Source: Dehalococcoidia bacterium (GTDB lineage Bacteria; Chloroflexota; Dehalococcoidia; SZUA-161). From it: a stretch of DNA of 60,666 nucleotides. The notes beneath the pieces were generated by a model. The model was given only the letters and a program-made list of their open reading frames with translations. It was not told the origin of the DNA and searched no databases. Positions 41,178 through 49,482 of the stretch are shown in pieces. The translations under genes and the position numbers were made by a program. The DNA lies in NCBI GenBank assembly GCA_030619685.1, contig JAUXAX010000008.1, forward strand, positions 1-60,666. Direction: 5' to 3'. How positions within the stretch are numbered: position 1 is the stretch's first letter; each line of letters starts with the position of its first letter.

Positions 41178-42170
41178 CTAAGCCTTGGCCAGGGCTGCTA
41201 TCGCCATTATCAGTGCTGCCGATGTCCAGGTGGCCCTCTCACGGGGGCAGGCTTCCTGTTGCGGCAGCTTTATACCCCGGCAGAATCCACTCTCGCCATC
41301 TCGAAGCCGCAGAGTCCAATCCAACAGCAGCTTCGCCCTGTTGTGTTCTCCTATAAGGCACAAGGCTATGACCAGCTCGCTGGTCTCAGCTACTGCAGTC
41401 ACATCTTCGTCGGCAGTGACCCTGCATCCCCAGTTATCGATAATGAAATCCGCCCACTCCCTCTCGATACGCTCCTTCGCTTCTTTCCCTCCGATCACCC
41501 CGGTAAGGATGGGGTAGAACCAGTTCATAGAATAACGGCGTTTGTTCTCGCCCATCTTATCGAACAGCTCAGGGTGTTCTTTGATTGCCTTAAGAAGCCT
41601 CTCGCTGGCCCTATCCCAATCAGGCCTGTCCTGTCCCAATGTCTTTGAGATATTGATGCCGTTCCTAATACTATGCCAGATACAACATGATGAGGTTACA
41701 ATAGCCCCGGGCCAGACCTCACCCTTGTCACCAGAGGCCCAAGGTATCTCGCCCATTGGCTGTTGTAAACTCAGGCCAAAGTCTATGCCCTTCTCGACCG
41801 TAGGCCATATCCGGCGGAGGAAGCCCAAGTCCTTAGTGGCCAGATAATGAAACCACGTCCCGGTAGCTATGTAGGAAGCAAAGTTCGTATCTTTTACTGA
41901 ATCTTGCGCTTTGTCGTCCAGATAACCGGAATACCAGCTGCCATCGGGATTCTGCATATCACGCGACCACACGTAGGCCGCGGCAGCCTCCTGGAACCTG
42001 CCAGAAAAATCGAGGGCTATGGCGCCTTCCACGTGATCCCAGGGGTCTGTGACGCCACCTCGATACCAGGGGATGGCTCCAGAGGAAAGCTGGTTTCCCA
42101 CGATAAAGTCCGCTTGGCTGTCGATCAGCTCTTGAAGATTCTCAGGTGTTTCTTTGAGTCTGGGATCCAT
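41178..42170 (-). CDS. Alpha/alpha-barrel protein (prenyltransferase/glycosidase-like)
   Basis: A protein of about 330 residues (minus strand) with repeated helical hairpins, including SSGAIPWYRGGVTDPWDHVEGA, NPDGSWYSGYLDD, and QPMGEIPWAS, and ending in WTSAALIMAIAALAK. Repeats of the type GxxPWxxG and DGSW suggest a six-hairpin alpha/alpha barrel, as in squalene/prenyl cyclase-like or family-15-like sugar-cleaving proteins. Databases often name this type a prenyltransferase-like protein; the reaction is not known. The start is ATG 42170; the longer frame to 42245 adds a hydrophobic but weakly supported lead. It shares the minus strand with the methyltransferase and radical SAM genes. Confidence 0.7.
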   Translation of the reverse strand: MDPRLKETPENLQELIDSQADFIVGNQLSSGAIPWYRGGVTDPWDHVEGAIALDFSGRFQEAAAAYVWSRDMQNPDGSWYSGYLDDKAQDSVKDTNFASYIATGTWFHYLATKDLGFLRRIWPTVEKGIDFGLSLQQPMGEIPWASGDKGEVWPGAIVTSSCCIWHSIRNGINISKTLGQDRPDWDRASERLLKAIKEHPELFDKMGENKRRYSMNWFYPILTGVIGGKEAKERIEREWADFIIDNWGCRVTADEDVTAVAETSELVIALCLIGEHNRAKLLLDWTLRLRDGESGFCRGIKLPQQEACPRERATWTSAALIMAIAALAKA

Positions 42171-42258
42171 CAATCTGCTGCGCCAAAGGCATGTTGAGGG
42201 GAAACTGATTGATAGGGTAGCAAAGGAGAAGAGCGCTGTCAACATAGGGCCAGCGAGC

Positions 42259-42327
42259 CTGTTCGAGTTTTTAGGGTTCTAGGTTCTAAGTTCAAGGTTA
42301 ACCTAGAACGTAGAACTTAGAACATTT
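42259..42327. repeat. 69-bp dispersed element, copy 1
   Basis: The reverse complement of this stretch matches 51841-51910 with a single base difference (T/G), from AAATGTTCTAAG through to the ACTCGAACAG end. Internal TTCTAGGTT / AACCTAGAA arms make it self-complementary, so it could fold as a hairpin. It lies in the 273-base gap before rnc, which also holds the rnc promoter. Confidence 0.8.
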
Positions 42328-42384
42328 CCAAATGTGAGAGACTGTAACTAATACAATCCACTGATTGGGGTAGCGGCGGTTTCC

Positions 42385-42413
42385 TTGACAACCTAAAGCT
42401 GGCAACTTATGAT
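42385..42413 (+). promoter_or_regulatory. Promoter of the rnc-ftsY group
   Basis: TTGACA (42385-42390), a 17-base spacer and TATGAT (42408-42413), a near-consensus promoter. The start would be near 42420, 24 bases before the rnc TTG. Confidence 0.68.
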
Positions 42414-42443
42414 AAACTCAAATCCGTACTCGGTTCGGCAACT

Positions 42444-43136
42444 TTGTTAGATTTCGTTGACCTTCAAGCTACCCTGGGCGTTACCTTTAGAGACCTATCC
42501 CTCCTCCAGCAAGCTCTCGTCCATCGCTCCTATCTCAACGAAAACCCTGACCTGCCATTGGCCTCCAACGAGAGGCTTGAGTTCCTGGGAGATGCTGTCC
42601 TCGGCTTCGTGGTGGCGCAGGAAATCTATCACCGCTTCCCTGACTTAGCTGAAGGGGAGCTGACAAAGCTCAGATCGGCACTGGTGCGCGGAGAGACGCT
42701 GGGCCGTGTTGCTCTGTCCTTGAACCTCGGAGAGTATCTGTACCTGGGGCGTGGGGAAGAGGAGGGTGGTGGACGCCGCCGTACAAGGAACCTGGGCTGT
42801 ACCCTGGAAGCAGTTATCGGCGCTGTCCTAGTTGACCAGGGGTTGGATGCCGCCAAGAGCTTCATCCTGAGGATACTGGGCAGCGAGCTTGAGCGAGCAA
42901 TCGAACACAAGCTCGTTGCCGACTACAAGTCGAGACTACAACAGATTATTCAATCCGAACGCAGGGTAACACCCGTTTACCGAACTATCGAAGAGATGGG
43001 GCCTGACCACGAGAAGGTTTTCACCGTGGAGGTGCTGGCTGGAGACTCGATACTGGGCAAAGGTTCGGGCCGCAACAAGCGTGCAGCAGAGATGCAGGCA
43101 GCACGCAAGGCATTGGAGAACCTAACTGGAGAGTAG
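42444..43136 (+). CDS. rnc: Ribonuclease III
   Basis: A 230-residue double-strand RNA endonuclease that processes rRNA and other transcripts. The catalytic signature NERLEFLGDAVLGFVV and the second acidic site near GAVLVDQGLD are present, followed by the dsRNA-binding domain (DYKSRLQQIIQ, VEVLAGDSILGKGSG, KRAAEMQAARKAL). Length is standard. The start is TTG 42444, short of a strong ribosome site but downstream of a good promoter. ftsY starts 7 bases after its stop. Confidence 0.94.
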   Translation: MLDFVDLQATLGVTFRDLSLLQQALVHRSYLNENPDLPLASNERLEFLGDAVLGFVVAQEIYHRFPDLAEGELTKLRSALVRGETLGRVALSLNLGEYLYLGRGEEEGGGRRRTRNLGCTLEAVIGAVLVDQGLDAAKSFILRILGSELERAIEHKLVADYKSRLQQIIQSERRVTPVYRTIEEMGPDHEKVFTVEVLAGDSILGKGSGRNKRAAEMQAARKALENLTGE

Positions 43137-43142
43137 CGAGAC

Positions 43143-44069
43143 GTGCTTGGCTTCTTCAAAAAGTCGGAAGGAAAGACGGATCAGGGCGTGCAACGTACCC
43201 GGGAGGCCTGGTGGGGCAGGGTAGTGCGCCTCTTCGACCGTTCCACATTAGGGGATGAGCTCTGGGATGAGTTGGAGGAGCTTCTTATCTCTGCTGACGT
43301 CGGTATGAGCACCACCGCCAAACTTGTCGAACGACTCAAACAGAGGGTAGAGGGAGAGAAGATCATAGAAACCACCCAGGTAAGAACCGCTCTGAAGGAA
43401 GAGATTATCTCCCTCTTAACAGTGGTCGAGGCGGAGCCTTTCCCTTCAGGAAACGGGAGAGTAGGCGTAATACTGGTGGTTGGGGTCAATGGTGTGGGCA
43501 AGACCACGAGCATCGCCAAGCTGGCCTATGGCCTCAAAGTGCAGGGGAAGAGGGTTATACTGGCGGCGAGCGACACCTTCAGGGCAGCGGCTATTGACCA
43601 GCTCAAGGTATGGGGAGAACGAATAGGTGTGCCAGTAATAGCTCACCAGCCTGGGGGGGACCCCGCTGCGGTGGTTTTCGATGCCATAGAGACTGCAAGG
43701 AGAAACGCCGATTTTGTCATCGTCGACACCGCAGGTCGCATACATACCAAAACCAACCTCATGGAGGAACTGAAGAAGATCAGGCGAGTAGTAGACAAGG
43801 CCAGTATCGAGCCCCAGGTGCTGCTCGTCCTCGATGCTACCACTGGCCAGAATGGGCTGAGCCAGGCCCGCTATTTTACAGAGGCAGTGAAGGTCAACGG
43901 CATCCTCATGGCCAAATTGGACAGCACATCCAAGGGAGGGATTGTCCTCGCAATTTGCGATGAGCTCAATATACCGATCCTTTACATCGGCACCGGGCAG
44001 GAGTTGGACGATTTGGCCCCTTTCTACCCCGAAGAGTTTGCGGAAGCGCTGTTTTCTCCAGAGAGTTAG
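43143..44069 (+). CDS. ftsY: Signal recognition particle receptor FtsY
   Basis: A 308-residue SRP-family GTPase that docks ribosome-nascent-chain complexes at the membrane. The N domain is short. The G domain shows GVNGVGKTTSIAKLA (P-loop), DTFRAAAIDQLK, DTAGRIHTKTNLMEEL, AKLDSTSKGG (base-specific loop, where TKLD is the usual form) and GTGQELDDLAPF at the end. The long acidic N-terminal region of E. coli FtsY is missing, as in many Gram-positives. The start is GTG 43143. It shares the rnc promoter and probably heads into the membrane-protein gene 12 bases on. Confidence 0.94.
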   Translation: MLGFFKKSEGKTDQGVQRTREAWWGRVVRLFDRSTLGDELWDELEELLISADVGMSTTAKLVERLKQRVEGEKIIETTQVRTALKEEIISLLTVVEAEPFPSGNGRVGVILVVGVNGVGKTTSIAKLAYGLKVQGKRVILAASDTFRAAAIDQLKVWGERIGVPVIAHQPGGDPAAVVFDAIETARRNADFVIVDTAGRIHTKTNLMEELKKIRRVVDKASIEPQVLLVLDATTGQNGLSQARYFTEAVKVNGILMAKLDSTSKGGIVLAICDELNIPILYIGTGQELDDLAPFYPEEFAEALFSPES

Positions 44070-44081
44070 TGAGGAACGGTT

Positions 44082-46436
44082 GTGATCCATCTGTTCATAT
44101 GGTGGCTCCTGGTCCAGCTACTGGGCATAATAGCACTGCCCTTAACCTCGATCCTTTTCAGAAACCTTCCCGATAGGGGATACGCCTTTGGCAAGGCGCT
44201 GGCTATCCTCATCGTCTCCTTCATTCTATGGCTTGCCGCCTATGCCCATATCCTGCCCAACAGTCGCTGGGCCATTCTTCTGATCATCGCCCTGCTTGCG
44301 GTGGGCTCCCTCATTCTCTTCATACGCCGCCGCCACGAAATAGCCGGCTTCATCTCCGAGAACCGAGGGGTGATCATCGCCACCGAGGCTATATTCCTCC
44401 TCTCATTTGTCCTCTATGCTTGGGTGCATGCCTATAGCCCTGATATTAGCTTCGGTGAGAAGCCCATGGACTTCGCCTTCTTCAATGGCATCCTCAGGAG
44501 CGAATACTTCCCTCCCGTGGACCCGTGGCTCAGCGGGCATTCCATCAGCTACTACCACTTTGGCTATCTAATGATGGCTACCCTGACCAAGACTGCTGGG
44601 ACAGCCCCAGCCATTGCCTTCAATATCTCACTATCCCTGATCTTCGCGCTAACAGCCATCGGCGCTTTCAGCATCGTCTATAACCTGGTTAGGCTGAGTC
44701 GCGGAGGCTTCAAGGCAGCGATCGGTTTCGGTCTGGTGGCGTTGGGGTTTTTGCTGATGCTGGGCAACCTGATGGGGGTGCTGGACCTACTGTATGCCCA
44801 CGGGTGGGGCAGTGAAGGCTTCTGGGATTGGGTGGGCATCGCAGGACGGGATCAGCCCTATCATAGTGCGCATTGGTATCCCACGGCCCATTGGTGGTGG
44901 TGGGGCGCCACTCGAGTCATAAATACGCTGACACCTGGCGTGGAATGGGGTCTGGACTATACTATAACGGAGTTTCCTTTCTTCAGCTTTATCTTCGCCG
45001 ATCTCCACCCCCACCTCATGGCGCTGCCTTTTGTATTGCTTAACCTGGCCCTTTGCCTGCAGATCATGAACTCCTCCACCTCTTTTGGCCTCGACTGGCT
45101 GAGGAGGAACTGGCCAAAGTTGTTGGTTTTCGCCATCTGCTTGGGGGCACTGGGCTTTATCAATACCTGGGACCTGCCGACCTACATCTTACTGTTCATT
45201 TTTGCGGCGCTAATAGGAGCATACCTGGCGCGAGGGAGAATAGATTCTCGGTTATTGAGAGATGTGGGTATATTTTGTCTCGTGCTAATAGCCTGTGCTG
45301 TGCTATTCTACCTTCCCTTCTATCTAAAAGTGCAAACCGAGATTAAGGGCTTGGGCCTTGTTAACAATATAGACACTCAGCCCTTTCACTTTTTCATCTT
45401 CTGGGGACTTTTCCTCTTCGTGACCATTTCCTTCATTTTGGCTCAGGCCTGGGGATTGGTAAGGAAATTGTTTTCTCCATGGCAGCATATCCTTTGGGCG
45501 ATTCTAATTCCCCTGCTGCCGCTGGCGATTTGGACAGTTTGGGCGCTGCTAACAGAAGACGGCAACCTCTCCATACCGGAGAAGTGGTGGCACGTCCTAC
45601 CCTTACTGGCAGCGCTTTCCCTTATCCTGTTGATCGTTATGAAAAGGTCACAAAGGGCGGTGAAACCTGAGAATAGCAGCGAAAAGGCCTCTCTCTTTGT
45701 AATTCTGCTCCTCTTTACCGGCTTCCTGCTTCTCATGGGCTTAGAACTCTTCTACGTCCGAGACCCCCACGGCATTCGTCGCATGAACACCATGTTCAAG
45801 GGTTACTACCAGGTATGGGTCTTTATGACCCTCGCCTCCGCCTTCGGCCTCTACTGGCTGGCATCGCGCTGGCGGCCGGCAACCCTCCTCAGAAAACTGG
45901 GCCGTGCTTCCTGGTGGGCGGTATGTGTTGTGTTGGTGGCCGGCAGCCTGATCTATCCCATCGCTGCCACCATCACCTTTACCGGTAGCTTCGGCGGTGA
46001 GCCGACCCTCAACGGGCTCGCCTTTGTGGAGCGCAGCAGACCTTCAGAGTATGAGGCGATTCAGTGGCTGAATAGCAACGTAAAGGGTACTCCGGTGATC
46101 GTCGAGGCCGCGGGAGAAGACCTCGGCGAGGGCTATTTTCAAATCTCGGGGCGCACCGGGTTGCCTACTGTTCTAGGCCCCTCCGGGAAAGAGCGCCTGT
46201 GGCGGGGCTCTGACATTCTGTTTCGGGGTAGAAAGGAGGACATCAACCTCATCTACCAGAGCGAGGATGTAAGCCAAGTACAGGAGTTGCTGGAGAAGTA
46301 CGAGGTCAGCTATGTCTATGTGGGACATTTAGAGAGGGAGAAGTATGGCGACGAGGTGGGAGAGAAATTCGCCGACTTCATGGATGTGGCCTTTGAGAAC
46401 GAAGGGGTAACCATCTTCAAGGTGAGTGATGAGTAG
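44082..46436 (+). CDS. DUF2298 (Chlor_Arch_YYY) membrane protein
   Basis: A 784-residue protein with about 14 hydrophobic segments, the Chlor_Arch_YYY/DUF2298 type found in Chloroflexota and archaea. Marks are YSPDISFGEKPMDFAFFNGIL, the aromatic HWYPTAHWWWWGATR, EFPFFSFIFADLHPHLMALP and GMRRMNTMFKGY-like (here GIRRMNTMFKGYYQVW) near residue 575. The final ~110 residues are a soluble domain. The family has a GT-C-like look and is thought to transfer sugars from polyprenyl phosphate, though this is unproven. The start is GTG 44082, with GAGG 8 bases upstream. Its TAG overlaps the GTG of the next gene. Confidence 0.85.
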   Translation: MIHLFIWWLLVQLLGIIALPLTSILFRNLPDRGYAFGKALAILIVSFILWLAAYAHILPNSRWAILLIIALLAVGSLILFIRRRHEIAGFISENRGVIIATEAIFLLSFVLYAWVHAYSPDISFGEKPMDFAFFNGILRSEYFPPVDPWLSGHSISYYHFGYLMMATLTKTAGTAPAIAFNISLSLIFALTAIGAFSIVYNLVRLSRGGFKAAIGFGLVALGFLLMLGNLMGVLDLLYAHGWGSEGFWDWVGIAGRDQPYHSAHWYPTAHWWWWGATRVINTLTPGVEWGLDYTITEFPFFSFIFADLHPHLMALPFVLLNLALCLQIMNSSTSFGLDWLRRNWPKLLVFAICLGALGFINTWDLPTYILLFIFAALIGAYLARGRIDSRLLRDVGIFCLVLIACAVLFYLPFYLKVQTEIKGLGLVNNIDTQPFHFFIFWGLFLFVTISFILAQAWGLVRKLFSPWQHILWAILIPLLPLAIWTVWALLTEDGNLSIPEKWWHVLPLLAALSLILLIVMKRSQRAVKPENSSEKASLFVILLLFTGFLLLMGLELFYVRDPHGIRRMNTMFKGYYQVWVFMTLASAFGLYWLASRWRPATLLRKLGRASWWAVCVVLVAGSLIYPIAATITFTGSFGGEPTLNGLAFVERSRPSEYEAIQWLNSNVKGTPVIVEAAGEDLGEGYFQISGRTGLPTVLGPSGKERLWRGSDILFRGRKEDINLIYQSEDVSQVQELLEKYEVSYVYVGHLEREKYGDEVGEKFADFMDVAFENEGVTIFKVSDE

Positions 46437-48202
46437 TGGAGAAGGTTAGGGCATCACTGGGTGACCGCTTGCGCTCTTCCCTCAACCGGGAGGTTGGCCT
46501 CTATGTCTTGCTTGTCCTCATCGCTCTGGTGATACGGCTCTGGGCCTTGGAAGCCCGCGCCATCCACTACGATGAAGGCCTGCATGCTCTATATAGCTGG
46601 AGACTCTTCACAGGACTGGGCTACCACCACGAGCCCTGGATGCACGGCCCGTTTCAGTTCTACGGCACATGGCCGATTTACTGGCTCTTCGGGGCAAGTG
46701 ACTATACAGCACGCCTCCTCCCCGCCATCTTCGGCACGGCATTGGTCGCGCTTCCCTATTTCTTGCGTCGCCAGGTCGGTCGCTGGGGGGCTCTCGCCAT
46801 TGCCGTCCTCCTCACCTTTTCGCCACTCCTCCTCTACTACAGTCGCTACGCCCGAAACGACATCTATAGCGCCTTCTGGACGCTCCTCTTGATCGTATGC
46901 ATGTGGCGCTATTTCGAGGAAAGAAAGGCCAGATACCTCTATGTCGGCGCTGCTGCCTTGAGCTTCAGCTTCTGCACCAAGGAGGTGACCTATGTCACCG
47001 CGGGCATCCTCGCGCTCTTCCTCCTCATCGTATCCGCCAGAGAGTTGGTTGCCAGGGTTAGAAGGAAGTTCGACCTAAGAGAGCTCTCCGCTCCCGCCGA
47101 ATTTCTGATACTGATTGGGACCCTATCGCTGCCCCTTTTCTCCGCATTCATTCAGCTAATACCCGGGGTGGAGCTTCCGGGCGGCTTCCACTGGACGAAG
47201 CTGCTGACCCTCGTACTGTTCCTTGTCATCTCCCTAGGGATTGGGCTCAGGTGGAACTGGCGCCGCTGGCTGATTTCTGCTCTCATCTTCTATGGCATCT
47301 TTATCCTCCTCCACACCTCCCTCTTCACCAACACCAGCTCGGGCCTAGCTAGTAGCTTCTGGGGCTCCGTGGATTACTGGTGGGAGCAGCACGCGGAGGA
47401 AAGAGGGGGGCAACCCTGGTATTACTATCTTGTCCTACTGCCTATCTATGAGTTCTTGCCCCTGACCTTTGCCTTTGTCGGCGGCATCTACTATACGATA
47501 AAGGGCAAGCTCTTCTCCAGGTTCCTGGTCTACTGGGCGGCATTGAGCCTGATCCTCTATTCATTCTTTGGAGAGAAAATGCCCTGGCTCTCCGTACATA
47601 TGGCCCTCCCCGTGATACTCCTCGGCGGCATGTTCATCGGCCGCCTTCTCCAGGCCTTTGATCGGGAGGGGGCCAAGGCCTGGGCGATAAGGGGAGCTGC
47701 TGTGCTCGTCCTACTCCTGCTCTTCTCCTACACAGTGCATGTCGCCTTTCAGGAAAGCTACCAAAAGGGCGATGAGCCCCCCCAGATGCTGCTTTACGCC
47801 GGCATATCATCGGACGTGCCCCCGATCATGGCGCAGATCGAGAAACTGGCAGAGGAGACAGGGGAGGGACGTGAGCTGGCTATCACCATCGATGGCAAGA
47901 TCTTCTATAACGGCCCCGCCTGGTATCTCAGGGACTACAAGAATATCGACTTCTCCATCAACCAGCCCAGGGGCTCAGTGCTTATCGTGCACGAATCAAA
48001 TAGGCCCGCTGGTAACGAGAGCTACTTGGAAAAGTATGGCGAGGGGCAGAGGTTCCGCCACCTGATATGGTTTCCTGAGGAGTATAGGGATTTCGACCTA
48101 GGGTGGTGGTGGGGCTATTTCCTGCACCGAGAGACCCGAGGCTCCTACAGGGAAGGGGGAGCTCAAGAGGGTATAGTCTATTTCCCCCGGACACCGCCGT
48201 GA
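46436..48202 (+). CDS. GT-C glycosyltransferase-like membrane protein (TIGR03663 type)
   Basis: A 588-residue multi-pass protein of the GT39-related TIGR03663 group. The first outer loop holds AIHYDEGLHALY with the Asp-Glu pair (Asp46-Glu47), the expected catalytic site of GT-C enzymes. SRYARNDIYSAFW and FCTKEVTYVT are further family marks. Around ten helices follow up to about residue 455, and a C-terminal soluble domain of ~130 residues. It would move a sugar from a polyprenyl-phosphate donor to an acceptor outside the membrane. The GTG start overlaps the previous stop by one base. Confidence 0.85.
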   Translation: MEKVRASLGDRLRSSLNREVGLYVLLVLIALVIRLWALEARAIHYDEGLHALYSWRLFTGLGYHHEPWMHGPFQFYGTWPIYWLFGASDYTARLLPAIFGTALVALPYFLRRQVGRWGALAIAVLLTFSPLLLYYSRYARNDIYSAFWTLLLIVCMWRYFEERKARYLYVGAAALSFSFCTKEVTYVTAGILALFLLIVSARELVARVRRKFDLRELSAPAEFLILIGTLSLPLFSAFIQLIPGVELPGGFHWTKLLTLVLFLVISLGIGLRWNWRRWLISALIFYGIFILLHTSLFTNTSSGLASSFWGSVDYWWEQHAEERGGQPWYYYLVLLPIYEFLPLTFAFVGGIYYTIKGKLFSRFLVYWAALSLILYSFFGEKMPWLSVHMALPVILLGGMFIGRLLQAFDREGAKAWAIRGAAVLVLLLLFSYTVHVAFQESYQKGDEPPQMLLYAGISSDVPPIMAQIEKLAEETGEGRELAITIDGKIFYNGPAWYLRDYKNIDFSINQPRGSVLIVHESNRPAGNESYLEKYGEGQRFRHLIWFPEEYRDFDLGWWWGYFLHRETRGSYREGGAQEGIVYFPRTPP

Positions 48203-48282
48203 GGCCTTGAAGCTGTGCCTGCCTCTTGCTATACTTCGGGCTGATCTCGACGCGTGTGACTGTTCACCGCCGCAGTGCTGCT

Positions 48283-48435
48283 ATGTATCCCAAAATAAGG
48301 GTTTTTTTGTCTCGACCTAGAGTTCAAGTTGCGGCTCTCCTGGGCGCCGTACTCATGTGCGCGCTGGGCCTTCGCTTGTACGGCATTGTCTGGGACGAAG
48401 GCTGAGTGGTTCACCCCGACGAAGATACAGTATAA
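48283..48435 (+). pseudogene. GT39-type glycosyltransferase N-terminal relic with in-frame stop
   Basis: ATG 48283 opens 40 codons reading as a signal anchor of GT39 enzymes (LLGAVLMCALGLRLYGIVWDEG), then TGA at 48403, after which the same frame continues VVHPDED and a stop at 48433. In functional relatives the sequence RLYG-x-WD-x(2-6)-HPDE is unbroken, and HPDE holds the catalytic Asp-Glu. The TGA and early end make this a clear relic of a further membrane mannosyltransferase. A suppressed stop is very unlikely, as no downstream coding remains. Confidence 0.7.
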
Positions 48436-48456
48436 TAGGCGCTTAGGGAGCGAACA

Positions 48457-49482
48457 TTGCTGAAAAGCTACCGTTTTTGGATCGGAATGGGGATCACTAT
48501 CCTCTTCCTTTTCCTCTTCCTTTACCGAACGGACTTCGCAGAGATGGGCGAGGCGCTGGGCGAGGCAAATTATCTCTTTCTCCTCCCCGGAATACTGATC
48601 TTCTTTGTAGGCGTTTTCTTTCGCTCGCTGCGCTGGCGGTATCTCTTGAAGCCCCTGGGGAGCTTCTCCCCCCTCCGACTCCTCCGGCTAATAGTCATCG
48701 GGTTCCTGGTGAACAATGTCCTGCCCGCCCGCCTGGGCATAGTTGCCCGAGCCTACATCCTGGGGGAAAGAGAGGGCATTAGCAAGATGACGATCGGGGG
48801 CACCATTGTGGTGGAGCAGGTTTTCGATGGGGTGACGCTTCTTCTATTCGCTGCCATTATCTCCCTTTTTATCTCCCTTGAGGGCTTGCTGCAACAGGCG
48901 GTCTATGTTGCGGCTGGGCTCTTTCTGGGGGCTCTGGCGTTATGCTTCATCCTCGCTTCCTCTCAGAGACTTGCCCAAAGGGCGATAGCGCTGCTGCTGC
49001 ACCTCCTGCCCAAGCGGTGGCGGCGAAGGATAGAGGAGTGGCTGACTCTTCTTATCGAAGGATTGGGGGTAATGCGCAGCCCGGGCAAGCTCCTCACAGT
49101 GCTCACAATATCAACTCTGGTCTGGCTCTCTGAGGCAGGCATGTTCTACATGGTGGGGTTGTCCTTTGATTTAGGGTTGCCCTTCCATGTCTTTTTGCTG
49201 GCGGCATCAATCTCCAATCTAGCTTGGGCGCTATTTATGACCCCAGGAGGCTTGGGGCCTTTTGATTACCTCTGCCAGCAAACCCTGATCTACTTTGGAG
49301 TCACTGGGGCTGTCGCTACCTCCTACGTAGTTGCGTTGCACGCCATCATTCTCCTGCCCGTGATTGCGCTCGGCTTCGTGTTCCTCTGGATGGAGAACCT
49401 CTCTCTAGCCAGGATAATGCCCGAGGAAAGAAGACTGGCACGAGATCATGACCCTTCTCCAGGAAAGCGAGGCGAGGGATGA
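48457..49482 (+). CDS. Flippase-like membrane protein (LPG_synthase_TM, AglD/YbhN type)
   Basis: A 341-residue protein with about eight helices, of the lysylphosphatidylglycerol synthetase TM-region family. Early RSLRWRYLLKPLG and GFLVNNVLPARLGIVARAYILGEREGISKM are the family signature; MTPGGLGPFDYLCQQ near residue 263 is the second. Relatives include AglD, which acts in archaeal dolichol sugar transfer. The start is TTG 48457. It ends overlapping the next ATG by 4 bases (ATGA), so the FAD enzyme is probably translated with it. The C-terminal tail is basic and cytoplasmic. Confidence 0.84.
   Translation: MLKSYRFWIGMGITILFLFLFLYRTDFAEMGEALGEANYLFLLPGILIFFVGVFFRSLRWRYLLKPLGSFSPLRLLRLIVIGFLVNNVLPARLGIVARAYILGEREGISKMTIGGTIVVEQVFDGVTLLLFAAIISLFISLEGLLQQAVYVAAGLFLGALALCFILASSQRLAQRAIALLLHLLPKRWRRRIEEWLTLLIEGLGVMRSPGKLLTVLTISTLVWLSEAGMFYMVGLSFDLGLPFHVFLLAASISNLAWALFMTPGGLGPFDYLCQQTLIYFGVTGAVATSYVVALHAIILLPVIALGFVFLWMENLSLARIMPEERRLARDHDPSPGKRGEG

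Noticed and set aside
43446..44090. A 214-codon minus-strand frame over ftsY
   Set aside because: Overlaps the GTPase core of FtsY; no homology pattern.
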